A model generated the notes under the pieces. That model saw nothing but the letters and a program-made list of their open reading frames with translations. It had not been told where the DNA came from and did no database searches. 64,000 nucleotides of DNA from Cavia porcellus (taxonomy: Eukaryota; Chordata; Mammalia; Rodentia; Caviidae): positions 24,049,001-24,113,000 of the forward strand of contig NW_026947486.1 of NCBI RefSeq assembly GCF_034190915.1, written 5' to 3'. The translations under genes were made by a program, and so were the position numbers. Of this stretch, positions 12,650 through 24,085 are shown in pieces (positions within the stretch are counted from its first letter, which is position 1; each line of letters starts with the position of its first letter).

Positions 12650-13440
12650 ACAAACAAACAATTAAAAACAATGACATAAGCAAAATGACAACAGCAACAA
12701 CAACAAAATAATGGTGATACAGTTTTTCAAAACAAGATGGAGATGTAACAATGGTTGTTACACTGCATAGTGTTATCATCAAAGTAAATGCTCAGGCTAC
12801 TAGACACAGGCATGCAAGACTGATCGAAAATAGAATTTCCCTTTGAGCAGTTTCTTTCCCTTTTACTATATCTATTGTAATCTTTGGATCTTAGTTGTCT
12901 TTCAGTTTCACAAGCAAGACAATACAGTGTTTAAACATGCAAGTCTGATTTATTTCACTTATGAGTATGGTTTCTAATTGTATCCATTTACCTATAAAAC
13001 CCTTGAGTTTTTGTTTTTTAGGACTGAGTAGTATTCCATTATAGAAAAATACCACATATTATTTATTGATTATTTTAAAGATAGTAAAATACAACAAAAC
13101 AAGATAGAACAAAGTCTATTAAGATAATGTAGTGAAATTGGTACAGAGCTTCAGAGCAGGATATGAATATAACAAGAACAGGTACCGTAGTATATCTCAT
13201 TATCTTCACAATAGCAGTCCATTCCATGAGATATAGCAAAATCAAACCAAAAGCACAACACTATAAAAATAATCAAAAGAGAATACTAAATAGAGCAAAA
13301 CAATCAGAACAAAGCATAAAGTTGAAAAAGAATATTGGATTTCAAAGACAAGATAGAAGAAAATCCCCCATATTTGCTGTACTGCATACTGTCATCCTCC
13401 CAAGAGATGCTCAGACCTCTGTCCCCAGGTCAGCATAAAT
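12650..13440 (-). mobile_element. L1 3'-end fragments
   Basis: 12650-13060 reads, on the minus strand, as the last ORF2 codons (text paralleling the copy at 24120-24230) followed by 3'UTR. 13065-13440 is a second piece made of the repeating L1 3'UTR modules (for example cacaatagcagtccattcc, the same slot as cttcaaaatagctgttcat at 23935). Both are short, diverged and 5'-truncated. Confidence 0.55.
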
Positions 13441-16039
13441 CAACTCCAGAGACCTCAAAACCATCCAGTTGCTAACAGGGGCAGAGGGGCATGGGACATT
13501 TGATTCTCAGCCTGCGCGTCAATAAGGTCACAGGAGACACTGACTTATTCTTTCCCTGGCGTGCCAGCAAATCGATTGCACTGCCACTTACCAGGAAGGA
13601 TGGCTCATTGCTTTCTTGATTGGTTCCCCAATTTCCAGCATGGCTGATTCTTGGGAGACTTGTTCTCTCCCTGGCATGCCTGTCACTAATTTATTATTTG
13701 TAATAAATAAAAATTACTTTGAAAATATCTTGTCCATTATATTTTTATCCATCACATTGTACATTGTGGATGATTTTCTGACTCATTCTTTCTATGCATA
13801 TTAACCTATCTTCACTCTGTGTCCCAGATAGAGTTTAACAACCAACCAACCACCTGTTCCTCTTCTCAGCCATGCTCTGCAGAGGCAACAATACTGTTTC
13901 CTATTTTCACCACAGAGAGATTTTTTTCTTTCATTTGTCTGTCAGAACAGACGTACGAAATTTTTGTTTAATTGAATGAGTTATTTTACTTGTTTGCTTT
14001 GTTCAAGTTTCTGAACATAGAAAGTATTGGAGCTAGTGTCATAGCCTTGTGACACATTCCCATAATCCTTTGAGTGTTTCCTTACTATTTTTCACATGAT
14101 GCCATTTTAGGCTCAAGACATATTTATTTTGCTCATCTCTGGAATTAGCTTGTTCTCCAGCTTGCTTTAGTAACCACCGGTAAAGAATAATATTTACAAA
14201 TTCTGGTTTAGTGCTAGGCATGACCACTGCTTTTGTGTTTTATTACTCCTATGCCCTTTCAGAAAGCATAGTTAGGGAGCACATATATCCAGCCTCAAAC
14301 AAATTGCTCACATTTCACAAAAAGGATGCACCTTTATGTCTCTATTGAAAGCCATGAGCCTATATCTAAGTACAAGGAAACGTTTACCATGTGTATGAAT
14401 TGAAATACACCATGTTGTCTCCCAACATTAACATATCAACTCAATTATAACTCTTTCAAAATCCTTCAGCACATTTACAACAGCGGCTTTCAAGTCTTTC
14501 CAGCTGATTCCAACATCTGTGTCATCTTAAGTCAATTCATGTTGGCTCCTCTGTTCATTAATTATGATTCAGAATTTCTTACACATTGCCATATCTAGAA
14601 ATTGTATGCTTGCATAGAAATTGTGGATGGTTCTGTGTCTGGTTATTTCTCTGGCAGACAAACTTCTATCTAATCATCTAAGGAGTCTTGCTGTTTCACT
14701 TTGATAGCTAGGTCTATAGAAAGTCTTAGTACTAAATGAGCCTCTCAACTTTGACAGGCCACAAATGCCAAATTGTGGTGTACATTAGATAAAAACTTTG
14801 CTCAGTTTTTCAAGCCTCCAGTTGTTATTGCTTATGGGCTCCTAAGAGTTTCTTCCATGCTTATACACTTTAGCATGGGACAACACTTAGAGGGTGTGTC
14901 AATGAGGTGATCGTTGGACATCCCTGAGGTCCTGTTTTTCAGGAGTCCGCCCCTTATTTCTAACCAGTCTGGCAATCTTTGACTTCATCTGTTGACACTT
15001 GAAGTTAATAGTACTGTTTGAGATGCCACATGATTCAGGAAGTACTCTCAAGGAATAGCCAGCTGAAAATGGTCTCGTCCAGAGAGTGGGTTTCATTTAT
15101 TTCAAGGGCTCAGTCTCCTCTAGCTTCCCCCACTTTCTGTCACACTTTGGAGTCTTCAAATAATTGTTTTTAAAAACGTATTTTGTTCAGAGTTTAGTGT
15201 TGTTATCTTTGGGAAGAAGAGTTGGTCTAGAAAAGCTCTAGTGCCATTACAAGTACCTAAACCAAAACTTGTCTCAAGTGTTCTTGGCCAATCCTTATTG
15301 GTACAGAGCTTATTGAAGTTAATAAAAAAATCCTTTCTCAATGAAATGCCTTTCTCCATCATTATAAAGCCAGACCATGTGATAAAAGCAAAAACTATTA
15401 TCCAACTATCTTAAAATATGCACACTTTACCCAAAACTGAGATATTCTAACTCAGTAAATGTAACCAAAAAATCTTACTTCTTTATTTGGGGTCACATGA
15501 TTTTGTGTCAACTGGCATAAAAATACTTCTAGTTAAATCTAGGATGTCTCAAAATGTTAGTATCACTGTTACTTGTAGGATACTGTGAAATAATTGTGAT
15601 TATAAGGCACAGTCTGTGTTGAAAAATTTTATAGTTTAAAATTCTCCTTAAATTTATGTAGTAAAACATAATTATTCACCATGTATTATGTTTTTAATTT
15701 AGTGCTTCAGCCCAAGTAATATTTTTTCCTTTAGTATACTAGTGTACATTCACATATTAAAGTGATCTCTGGTTTTCTTTGTCCGATTTCTGTATGATAT
15801 TAGAGTTAGTGCCATACAATAATGATTTATTTTCCTATCCTCTGTTACAGTTCAAACAGCAGGAAAATCATTCTTTGAAGAGAAGTCATTTATTCTTTGA
15901 AACATTGTGACCATGAAACTGTCTGTAATTGGATTTTTAAAAGAGATCTATGATGATTTTCCGAATTTCAAAGGTCCATTCATCCATTCAGATTTTCTTA
16001 GTCTTCACAAATAAATTTAAATAACAAAAATCCTTGAAT
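13441..16039. other. Unclassified intergenic DNA
   Basis: No gene or repeat family recognised with confidence. Open frames are 60-70 codons at most and look random. A GC-richer patch at 13450-13680 contains three related tctccctggc/tttccctggc words, possibly an old repeat. Confidence 0.4.
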
Positions 16040-16052
16040 ATAGCATGCTTCA

Positions 16053-16156
16053 GGGCTGGGGATTTAGCTCAGTGGCCTAAGCAACTGCCTTGCAAGCAGG
16101 CAGTCGTGAGTTCAATCCCTGGTACCGATGAAAAGGAAAAAGTAAAAAAAAAAAAA
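16053..16156 (+). mobile_element. ID-type SINE with target-site duplication
   Basis: Starts gggctggggatttagctcag, contains the A box (tagctcagtgg) and B box (gagttcaatccc), and ends in an A-rich tail with a 14-A run. Flanks are atagcatgcttca (16040-16052) and atatcatgcttca (16157-16169), a 13-bp duplication with one mismatch. Confidence 0.9.
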
Positions 16157-16282
16157 ATATCATGCTTCATAGGTTCATCTAATAAATTAGCATAGATTTC
16201 CATATTATTATCTCTCATAATGTTGCAATACAACATGCATTTTGGCTGTATTGACCTTGTTAATGTATATTAACAACATAGA

Positions 16283-16672
16283 TTTTTTAAAAAATTTTAT
16301 TTAAAAAAAGACTAAACAAAACAGAAAATAGGTAGAAATAATACGTTCAGAGAACAAAATGAACAATAAGAAATCACTAGTTGATGTTTACATATTGTCA
16401 TTTTATAAATAGTTGTTCAAATACAAAAATGGAACATGTAAAGTGGGAATTCAAACAGCCAGACTGCAAACAGTTCTGTTCAACTGTCCAACAAAAACTT
16501 AGTAACATGGTTGTCAGTCCTATACACTTAAACATACATGCAGTTATCCCTAGCTTCATCTATGTTTAGATTAAACAAACTAAAGCAAGTTAAAAGCATT
16601 CTGAGCAAAGAATAATAGTATTGCTGGATTTCACATCAGGACACTCCATGATCAGCACTGGGTACTGCAGTG
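16283..16672 (-). mobile_element. Short L1-type 3' end
   Basis: About 390 bp of the same 3'UTR that starts again at 16675, read from the poly(A) end (aaattttatttaaaaaaag) to the gcactgggtactgcagtgtc slot. It is either a severely 5'-truncated insertion or the remaining 3' tip of the element whose 5' part lies at 19436. Confidence 0.65.
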
Positions 16673-17685
16673 TCTTTTTAAAATTTAATTTAAAGAAAGA
16701 CTAAAAAAAAAACAGAAAAAGGGTAGAAATAACACACAATTTCAAAGAAAAAAACAAACAGTAGGAAATCACTAGTTGATGATTCCAGATTGTCTTCTTA
16801 CAAATAGTTATTCAAGATACTAAAGTGGAGCTTATAAAGAGGGTATTCCAACAGGGAGATTGCAACCAGTTCTGTTCAACTATCCAACAAAAACTTAGAA
16901 ATATGGTTATCAATCCTGTACACTTAAACATACATGCAGTTATCCATCTCTTCAATTATGTTGAGATTGAATATACCCAAGCAAGGTAATATCACTCTGA
17001 ACAAAGAATAATATTATTGCTAGGTTTCACATTATGACACTCCAGGATCAGCACTAGGTATTTTAGTGTTTCTTTTTCTTCAGAGTATCCATTCATTTCA
17101 TCATGTGTCATATGATCAGTTCTCATAAACTGTTTATAGATTTCTACACATGCATGAATCTTAACATGTATTTCTATCCTTTCTATGTTAGAGGGAGAAA
17201 CAAAACAAAACAAGGTTAAACAAAACATATTCCTATAAACACATGAAACGAAATAAACATATAAGACCATTGTATGAATTGTTCTACCATAGTTCCTGTT
17301 CTGTCTCTTGTTATCTCCAATAGAATTGGCTATATCATCAGACATAGTATAATTGAATATGTCACTACATAACAGTACTAATAAAAACACAACTTTGTAT
17401 ATAGTATAGAACTTCAAAAACAGGCAGTTATCAAACCAGAATGTGTATCATTGAGTCTTGTCATCTTCAGTGTAGCTGCCTATGCTCTCAGACTTGATAC
17501 TATCAATCATGTAAGTTTTGAATAAAATCTTCTCTGCCTCATTTCTGTTATGCTCTTTTTTTTTGCCATCAGTTGTCTGCTTATCTTCTTGATTCTGTTT
17601 TCTGTTCCATTCATTGAGGCCTCTCTGCGACTGTTCCTGGAATCTTAGTACTTATCTCTCACTTTAGAATGCCCTGGAGTATTCT

Positions 17686-18673
17686 CTATAGAGTTGGATT
17701 GGTGGTTGCAAATTTCCCAAGTTCCTCTTTGGCTTGGAAGCATCTTGTTTCTCCATTAAATTCTAGAGACAGTTTAGCAGGGTATATCAATCGGGAATGA
17801 GGGTTATTCTCTTTCAGGGCTTGGAATATTTCACTCCAGGCTCTTCTTGACTTGATGGTTTGTGTCCAGAAGTCTGTTGTTATTCTGATGGGCCTTCCTC
17901 TGTAGGTAATCTGTTTCTTGTCTCTAACAGCTCTTAATATTCTGTTCTTATATTGAATTTCTGGGATCTTGATTATTATATGCCTGGGTGTAGCTTTGTT
18001 TTGGTTGTAGGTGGCTGGAGTTCTGTATGCCTCATATATCAGAATATCATTTCCTTTTCCTATGTTTGGGAAGTTTTCCATAATTATTTCTGTGAATAAC
18101 CTTTGTAGTTCCTTTGTTTGTATCCCAGCTTCTTCACTTACATTCTTTATTCTCAAGTTATAGATACTTTTGTCATCTTCTAGCCTTTGTATTGTTACTG
18201 CTTGTTTCTTTGTTATTTTTAAAAAGTTTTCCCTTTGATACTCCCACAATGCAAAAGTGTCCTCCAGTTTGGATAATCTATCCTTAGTTTCTTTCAAGCT
18301 GATTTGCCATATTTTCATAGAGATTTTAATTTCCTGGTGATGTCTTTGAATGTGCTTCATGTATTCCATATTTTTTATATTCTTCACCAAATGGTTCTCT
18401 CCTGTGTTTGAGTTCCTCCCTTCTTCTGTCTGTGTCTGCTTAAGGGCTGCTTAGTATCTCTTTTATTAATCTTCTTACATCTTGCTTTATTTGGCTAAAT
18501 ATCTCACTTTTAAACTCATCTATGAGGTTCCAAATATATCTCTTTATATCCACTGGCGCTGTGTCTGATATTGCATGTTTTCTGTTCTCATTCTCCTTTG
18601 TATTTACCTGTCCTGGGTCAATGTTCTCAGGGTTGGGGCCCAGGGACTTTTTATTGTTGCTTCCTCTTCCCAT
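17686..18673 (-). pseudogene. HAL1-type ORF1 (L1 ORF1p-like), two-part frame
   Basis: Encodes an L1 ORF1-like RNA-binding protein in two open pieces. The N-terminal piece starts at 18673 with MGRGSNNKKSLGPNPEN, the same start as the copy at 48576, and stops near 18440 after RRLIKEILSSP. A 234-residue piece (18390-17686) carries the coiled-coil end, then the RRM and C-terminal domain: NLRIKNVSEEAGIQ, RHIIIKIPEIQYKNRILRA, RAWSEIFQALKENN, EELGKFATTNPTL. A single stop or indel near 18400 separates them. The protein also ends early, at a TAG where the copy at 48576 has CAG (NPTL-Q). It is one of the best-preserved frames in the window but not intact. Confidence 0.75.
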
Positions 18674-19244
18674 CTTTTTGCTTCTCCCAGGAGGCCCCAA
18701 TTTCTTTGTTTGTTGGTTACAATTCTTCTGAAGCGTGCTGGCTCGATGACCCTTCACACTGCAGTGTGTTAGTGAGTTGCAGACAGGGACAGTGCATGCT
18801 GGCCCCTCCCCTCCGGATCAGTCAAGCTGCTGTAGCCTGCAATACTGTAATACTTTGCGCTGCCTCACTCTGGACCAGCCAAACCTCCAAGGCCACACTG
18901 GGCCAGTGTGGTTAGGGTTCACCACTGCTGCAGGGACTTGAGCTCCGGTAACCTATTTGGTCTCAGCCAGGTCACATGACCCAGGTCTAGCTCACTCCAC
19001 CAATCCCATTTGGGAAGGGAACAATTGACTGAAGTCACTGCTGCCCCTTGTACTTGCCAGTTCTTCCCAATCCCAGAATGTACTCCGCTGGGCACCCCCT
19101 ATTTATGGAATGGCTCCAGTCCTGTGACTCATCACAGGTGGTTGTAGGCTCCCCGCCAACTCAGCTATCCATTCCCCTTGCTGATCCCCAAACTCAATGT
19201 AACTGTGTCTCCAGTGAGTAGAAGCAGCAAGACCTCGGATGGCT

Positions 19245-19432
19245 CAGCAAGTTACGGCGGGACCTCACCAAGTTGTGGTGGGACCGCAAGCAGTTGTGGC
19301 GGGATCCCCAGCAAGTCGCAGCAGGATTCCGACAAGTTGTGGTCAGACCTGGTAAGTCGTGGTGGTACCTGTTAGTAAATCGCGTGGGACCCTGGTAAGT
19401 CACAGTGTCGGCAAGTTGCAGCGGGTCAGGGT
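19245..19432 (-). repeat. About nine ~21-bp CpG-rich tandem units at the 5' end of copy A
   Basis: Units share a caagttgtggcgggacc-like core and start near 19248, 19269, 19289, 19311, 19333, 19352, 19375, 19395 and 19410 (steps 16-22 bp). CpG content is well above the surroundings. The position, at the 5' extremity of a LINE, suggests promoter monomers (inference). Confidence 0.7.
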
Positions 19433-19435
19433 TAG

Positions 19436-21876
19436 ACAAACCTGAACAAAATAAAATCAAACTAAGCAGAGTGATAAAATTACTGTGGCCTTTAAATCCT
19501 GATACACTATTAACAATGTCCTCTGCCTTCTTTTATTAGGTAATTCCTCACCTTTCCCTTTCTCAGGATGCTTTGTATATTTTGGGTCCCACTAACTCCT
19601 TTAGTTTTTGGATTAAGGGGCAACCCATTATCTATCTCAGTGGTGCTGAACATTTTTACCCCTTAGCTTGATCTTGAGCTGTACTCTTTTACTTACTAAA
19701 GCCACAAGGTTATCCTTCTTTCTAGCTTTGTTGTTCTGCACTGCACACAAGTGTCATAACTTTCCAAACTATCTGTGGCTTCTGGACATGTTGTCCCTAT
19801 TTCTCTCTGGTTCCCTGTCAAGCTTTCTTTTCTCATCTTTGACTTTCAGTTTATTAACCTTCTTTCAGGTTGAGTATATTTCCTATTCAGAGCATCTCGA
19901 TGAATCCTGCCTCCTAATCTACTCTGCCTGTGTTTCTTTTTGTTAGTGTATCTAGGCTATCTATGTTAAAAATTATAGCCCACCTTCTCTGCCTCAACTC
20001 TGCTATATATTTTCTGCTATTATTTGTTCATTTTTCTCCTTCATTCCCCTGTACTCCTTGTTCATTGAGGCCTCTCTGCCACTGTTGCTGGAATCCTGGT
20101 ATTTTTTCCTGCTCTTTTTCTAGAATATCCTTCAGTATTTTCTGTAGGGTTGGGTTGGTGGGCATGAACTCCCACAGTTCCCCTTTGTCTTGGAAACATC
20201 TTGTTTCTGCATTAGTTTTGAGAGAGATTTTCAGGGCACATTAATCTTGGTTTTCTTTTAGGGTTTGTACTATTTACGCCCAGGCTCTTCTTGATTTAAT
20301 AGTGTGTGTTGATAAGGCTGTCGTGACTTTGATAATTTATCCTTTGTAGGTGATGAGCTTCTTTTCCTTGGCCTCTTTTCATATTCTTTTCTTGTGATGG
20401 ATTTCTGGAATCTTGATTATTATATGTCTGGGTGTAGATCTGTTTTGGTTTTGGTTGGCTGGAGTCCTGTATGCCTCTTGTATCTGGATATCATTTCTTT
20501 TTCCTGTGCTTGGCAAGTTTCCCTTAATTATTTCTGTGATTCTGAATTTGTAATTCAGTTGTGGTTACTCCTGCTTCTTCGCTTATGTTTTTTCTTCTTA
20601 AGTTATAGATCCTCTTGTCGTCTTCTAACCTTTGAATTGTTATCTCTTGGTTCCTTGTTGTTTTTAGTAGGTCTTTTCTTTCACGATCACACATTGTAAA
20701 TCTCTGTTCAGAATCTTTTGTTTCTGTCAGGGCATTTTGCCACCTTTCAATGGAGTTTTATTTTCCTGGTAGTCTCTTTGAATCTGTTTCATGTATTCTA
20801 GATTTGGTTTATATTCTTCACCAAAGGTTTCTCTTCCTTTTCTGGGTTCCTCCCTTCTTCCCCCAGTGTTTTCTTGAGAGGGGCTTAGCATTTCTTTAAT
20901 CAACCTTTTTATTTGTTGTTTCACTTGGGTTAGAATTTCAGTTTTAAGCTCATCTATGAAGTCACGAATGGATTTATGTCTGCTGATGTTGTGGCTAACA
21001 CTGCATGACTGCTGGACTGATTCTCTTCTGTACTTACCTGCCCTGGGCTTATTTTCCCAGTTTAAGGGGCTGGAGGTTTTGTCTTATGTTTTGCTCTTGT
21101 GATGTTTCTGGTTTCTTTCAGGCATGTGTGTGGAGGAGGTCTCAAGCCGTCTCTGTATTCCTTGCAGTTTTTCTAAAGTGTGCTGGCAGGTGGCTTGCTG
21201 CTCTCTCCAGTTTGCTGATATCTGAGGTGGCAGGCAGGAATGCTGCTGATCAGCCCCTCCCCTCTGAGGCAGTCAACCTAGGACTGCCTTCAGCACTTTA
21301 CACTGTGCTGTGGCAGATGTCACAGGGTCGGAACAACTTCATCCCAGGCTATTGGTTCCCAACAAGCAGTGTGGTTCAGCCCAAGCTGCCCCCACCAATC
21401 ATCTCTTGGCCAGGGACGGTTGACCCATGCTACTGTGGTGTGGGGCTCTGCCCTACTCCAAGATGTCTTCCAGTCAAACTCCCATGCCACAGGACCCAAT
21501 TTCTAGCACTCACCGAGAGCCAATAAAGCTCTCTACCTTGGCTCCACCTCACACTGGGCCACATCCTCCTGCCAAGGGTCCAGGACTCACCAACTCAAGT
21601 TACCGGTAGCTGTTGCTTCCACACGACCTCGAATCCTCTGTCTCCACAGTGTGCCCCATACAGTGTGGAACGGGTCTCAGTGAGCGTAACGGGCTTCCGT
21701 CCTCTACCCGTGCTTTAACTTCCTCTTCCTAATTTTATTTTTCTTTTGGTTTCCTCCTGGGTTGGTGAGAAAAGTTCTCCAATGGTCTGGCCCTCACCAT
21801 GTGGTCAGATTCTAGCATCTGGGCTGTTATCCCTGCAGAGGCTCGGTATCCAGCTTCCTAGCAAGCCACCATCCCC
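19436..21876 (-). mobile_element. ORF2-less LINE (HAL1-like), copy B, 3' part displaced
   Basis: On the minus strand: 5'UTR (about 21876-20990), ORF1 remnant (about 20945-19960), the ~500-bp spacer also seen at 8640-9140, and about 90 bp of 3'UTR-like text. It then ends abruptly at the 5' array of copy A. ORF1 is frameshifted but shows EYMKQIQRDYQEN (near 20780), IIIKIPEI-like text (near 20420) and the C-terminal domain (near 20150-20300). The missing 3' end fits copy A having inserted into copy B, leaving the 16283-16672 piece on the other side (inference). Confidence 0.55.
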
Positions 21877-21884
21877 CCCCCCCA

Positions 21885-22628
21885 TTGGTTGTTTTCTTGA
21901 TCGCAGCTATTCTTTTCAGGGTGAGATGAAATCTCAATGCTCTTTTAATTTGCATTTCTCAAATGACGAGTGATGGTGAACCTTTCCTCATGTATTTATC
22001 TGCAATTTGTTTAACTTCATCTGAGAACTGTGTGTTCATCTCAGATGCCCATTTATGGAGAGGGTCTTTGAATTGGGGGGCTTGATGCTTTTCAATTCTT
22101 TATATGTTCTGGATATAAGTCCTTTTTCTGAGGGGTTGCTGGCTATAATTCTTTCCCATTCCGTGGGTATGCTTTTCCCTTCATTGGTGATTTCTTTTGA
22201 AGTGCAGAAATTTTTCAACATGAGATCCCAGTTCTTCATTCTTTGAAGTCTTTCCTGTGCAATTTCTGTTTTTTTCATGAACTCTCTGCCTACCCCTACA
22301 TCTCCAAGACTTCTATCTACCTTGTGTTCCAGTAGATTTAGTGTTTCTGTTTTAATATTCAGATCTTCGATCCAAATAGGCTTTAGTGCATGGTGATAGG
22401 CATGGGTCTATCTTTAATCTTCAGCATGTGGAAAGCCAATTTTTCCAACACCATTTATTAAAGAGGCTATTCTTCCAGTGAATGCGTTTAACACCTTCAT
22501 CAAATATTGGGTGGCTGAATGTCTTTGTAGTTGTGTTTGCATTTTCTACTCTGTTCCATTGATCCTCAGGTCTTTTTCTTTGCCAGTACCATGATGATTT
22601 TATTACTGTGGCTTTGTAGTATAGTTTC
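21885..22628 (-). mobile_element. L1 ORF2 segment, left part of a split L1
   Basis: On the minus strand this is the post-RT part of ORF2, with an 80-residue open stretch (AQERLQRMKNWDLMLKNFC) at 22278-22036. It continues at 29566 after the inserted full-length L1. The join is proven by the shared 14-bp tgtagtatagtttc at 22615-22628 and 29566-29579. Its own 3' end is cut off near 21885 beside a run of C. Confidence 0.75.
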
Positions 22629-22639
22629 TTGTTTTGTGT

Positions 22640-24085
22640 TTTTTTAATTTTTTTTTAAAAATTTTATTTAAAATGAGAGAAAAAACAATACAAAACAAAA
22701 CAAATCAAAACAGTGTAAGGGTACAAGTAATACAGAACCACAAAAAAAAACAGTAAGAAATTACCAGTTAATAGATTTAACATTATCATCTTAGAGATAG
22801 TTGCCCAAGTCACAGGGTCAAAGCATACAAAGTGGACATTCAAACAGTGAGACTGCAAACAGTTGTATTCAATGATCCAACCAAAAACATTAATATGGTC
22901 AGCTATTTAACACACCTAAACACACTTGCAGCTGTATACTTTAGAGCACTATTTTTTGTATTTTTTTACAACAAAATTTACACATTTCTGGTTTTATTAC
23001 CCACATAGATCTTATTACCTTTTCTTGGAAGAGAATAAAATCAAATACGAGAAAACAATGCTGTCAGTCAAAACCAAGGATAGACATAGCACATGATGTA
23101 AAAACAGAGTACAATGTTATCAACAATGGTTAACATAATGCCTCGTTTCCTTAAAAAGAATTGTCTATCTCATTAGGTATTATAAAGTTGAACAAAACAG
23201 TAGACAACAAGAACAATAAAACCTAAACATTGTAAACACTACAGGACTTCAGAGGAAGATAATAGTCAGACAAGAATGAGCATCATAGTGAATTTTATTG
23301 CCTTCAAAGCAGTTGCCTATACCCTCAAACTTGATACTATCAAACAGAATGGAACAGAATCTAATCAGTCAAAACAAGATAGTGGAAGTAATACAGGACT
23401 TCAAATCAAGTTAATAGGAAATCAAAAAGTTACTGTAATATATCCTCTAATTTTTTTTATTTTCTCCCCTTAATTGAAAAATAATTTTAAAAAACTAATT
23501 TGTTCATGAATAAGGGAGAGATTGAGATAAAAGAGGACATAACAACATAACAATACAGGTCAAAGTATGACAGTTTCAGCAAGCTAGTGCTTCACCACCA
23601 AATTATCCGACTTAATAGTAGTTACCATACTGTCTTTTTAATTAAAATAGTTGAATATAACTTCGTATACTATAGCATCAAACATATCAAGACAGTGTAA
23701 AACCATTCAAGTGGATGAAAGAATTGTAGGGTATTTAGAACCAGCTATCAGAAACGAACAATGGTTTGTATATTATCACTTTGCCTATAACAATTTTTCT
23801 TTATTCTATCACATATGAAATCCAGCAAGATACAACATGATAAAACCAATGGAGACAGAAGAGCCATAGTTTGGTGGGGTTTCAAAACAAGATGATATTA
23901 AATCAGCACTAACTATTATGATGCCTTGTTTTCTTCAAAATAGCTGTTCATTTCATCACAGGCAATAATATCAAGCAGCCCAGAATAAAGCCATTACAAT
24001 TAATAACTGAAAACCTTATAAGGCTTCAAGGCCACATAATGGGGAATCATGATTACCACCTACTTTTATATGGTTGAATCATTTC
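22640..24085 (-). repeat. L1 3'UTR built of ~145-bp degenerate modules
   Basis: Related blocks begin near 23099, 23241, 23393, 23568, 23726, 23872 and 24010 in plus-strand coordinates. Each carries a ggacttcaaaacaagrt-like word, then atagtgcc/ataatgcc, then cttcaaaatagttg, then a tatcatcaggcataatatca-like word. The same 3'UTR, whole or partial, recurs near 7069, 16283, 16675, 30960, 32775, 36165, 49682 and 61493. Confidence 0.6.

Larger units (their letters stand above)
16675..19435 (-). mobile_element. ORF2-less LINE (HAL1-like), copy A
   Basis: On the minus strand: a 21-bp tandem array (about 19430-19245), a CpG-containing 5'UTR down to about 18674, ORF1 (18673-17686), then directly the L1-type 3'UTR (about 17540-16675) with poly(A). 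There is no ORF2. The 5'UTR shares gcagtgacttcagt and gctgagacc/aggtta-like blocks with the plus-strand copy at 48260-48360, and the ORF1 start MGRGSN is the same. The 3'UTR joins ORF1 at an internal module, so about half of the long-form 3'UTR is missing. Confidence 0.65.

Noticed and set aside
16053..16156. Possible genuine tRNA gene
   Set aside because: A and B boxes are present, but the head, the A-rich tail and the target-site duplication mark it as an ID-type SINE.
18571..18915. 114-codon plus-strand frame
   Set aside because: Antisense to half-LINE ORF1 start and its 5'UTR; no recognisable domain.
22640..24085. Regular repeats suggesting a CRISPR-like array
   Set aside because: Units are ~145 bp, degenerate, without constant repeats and unique spacers, and they recur in every L1 3' end; the genome is mammalian.
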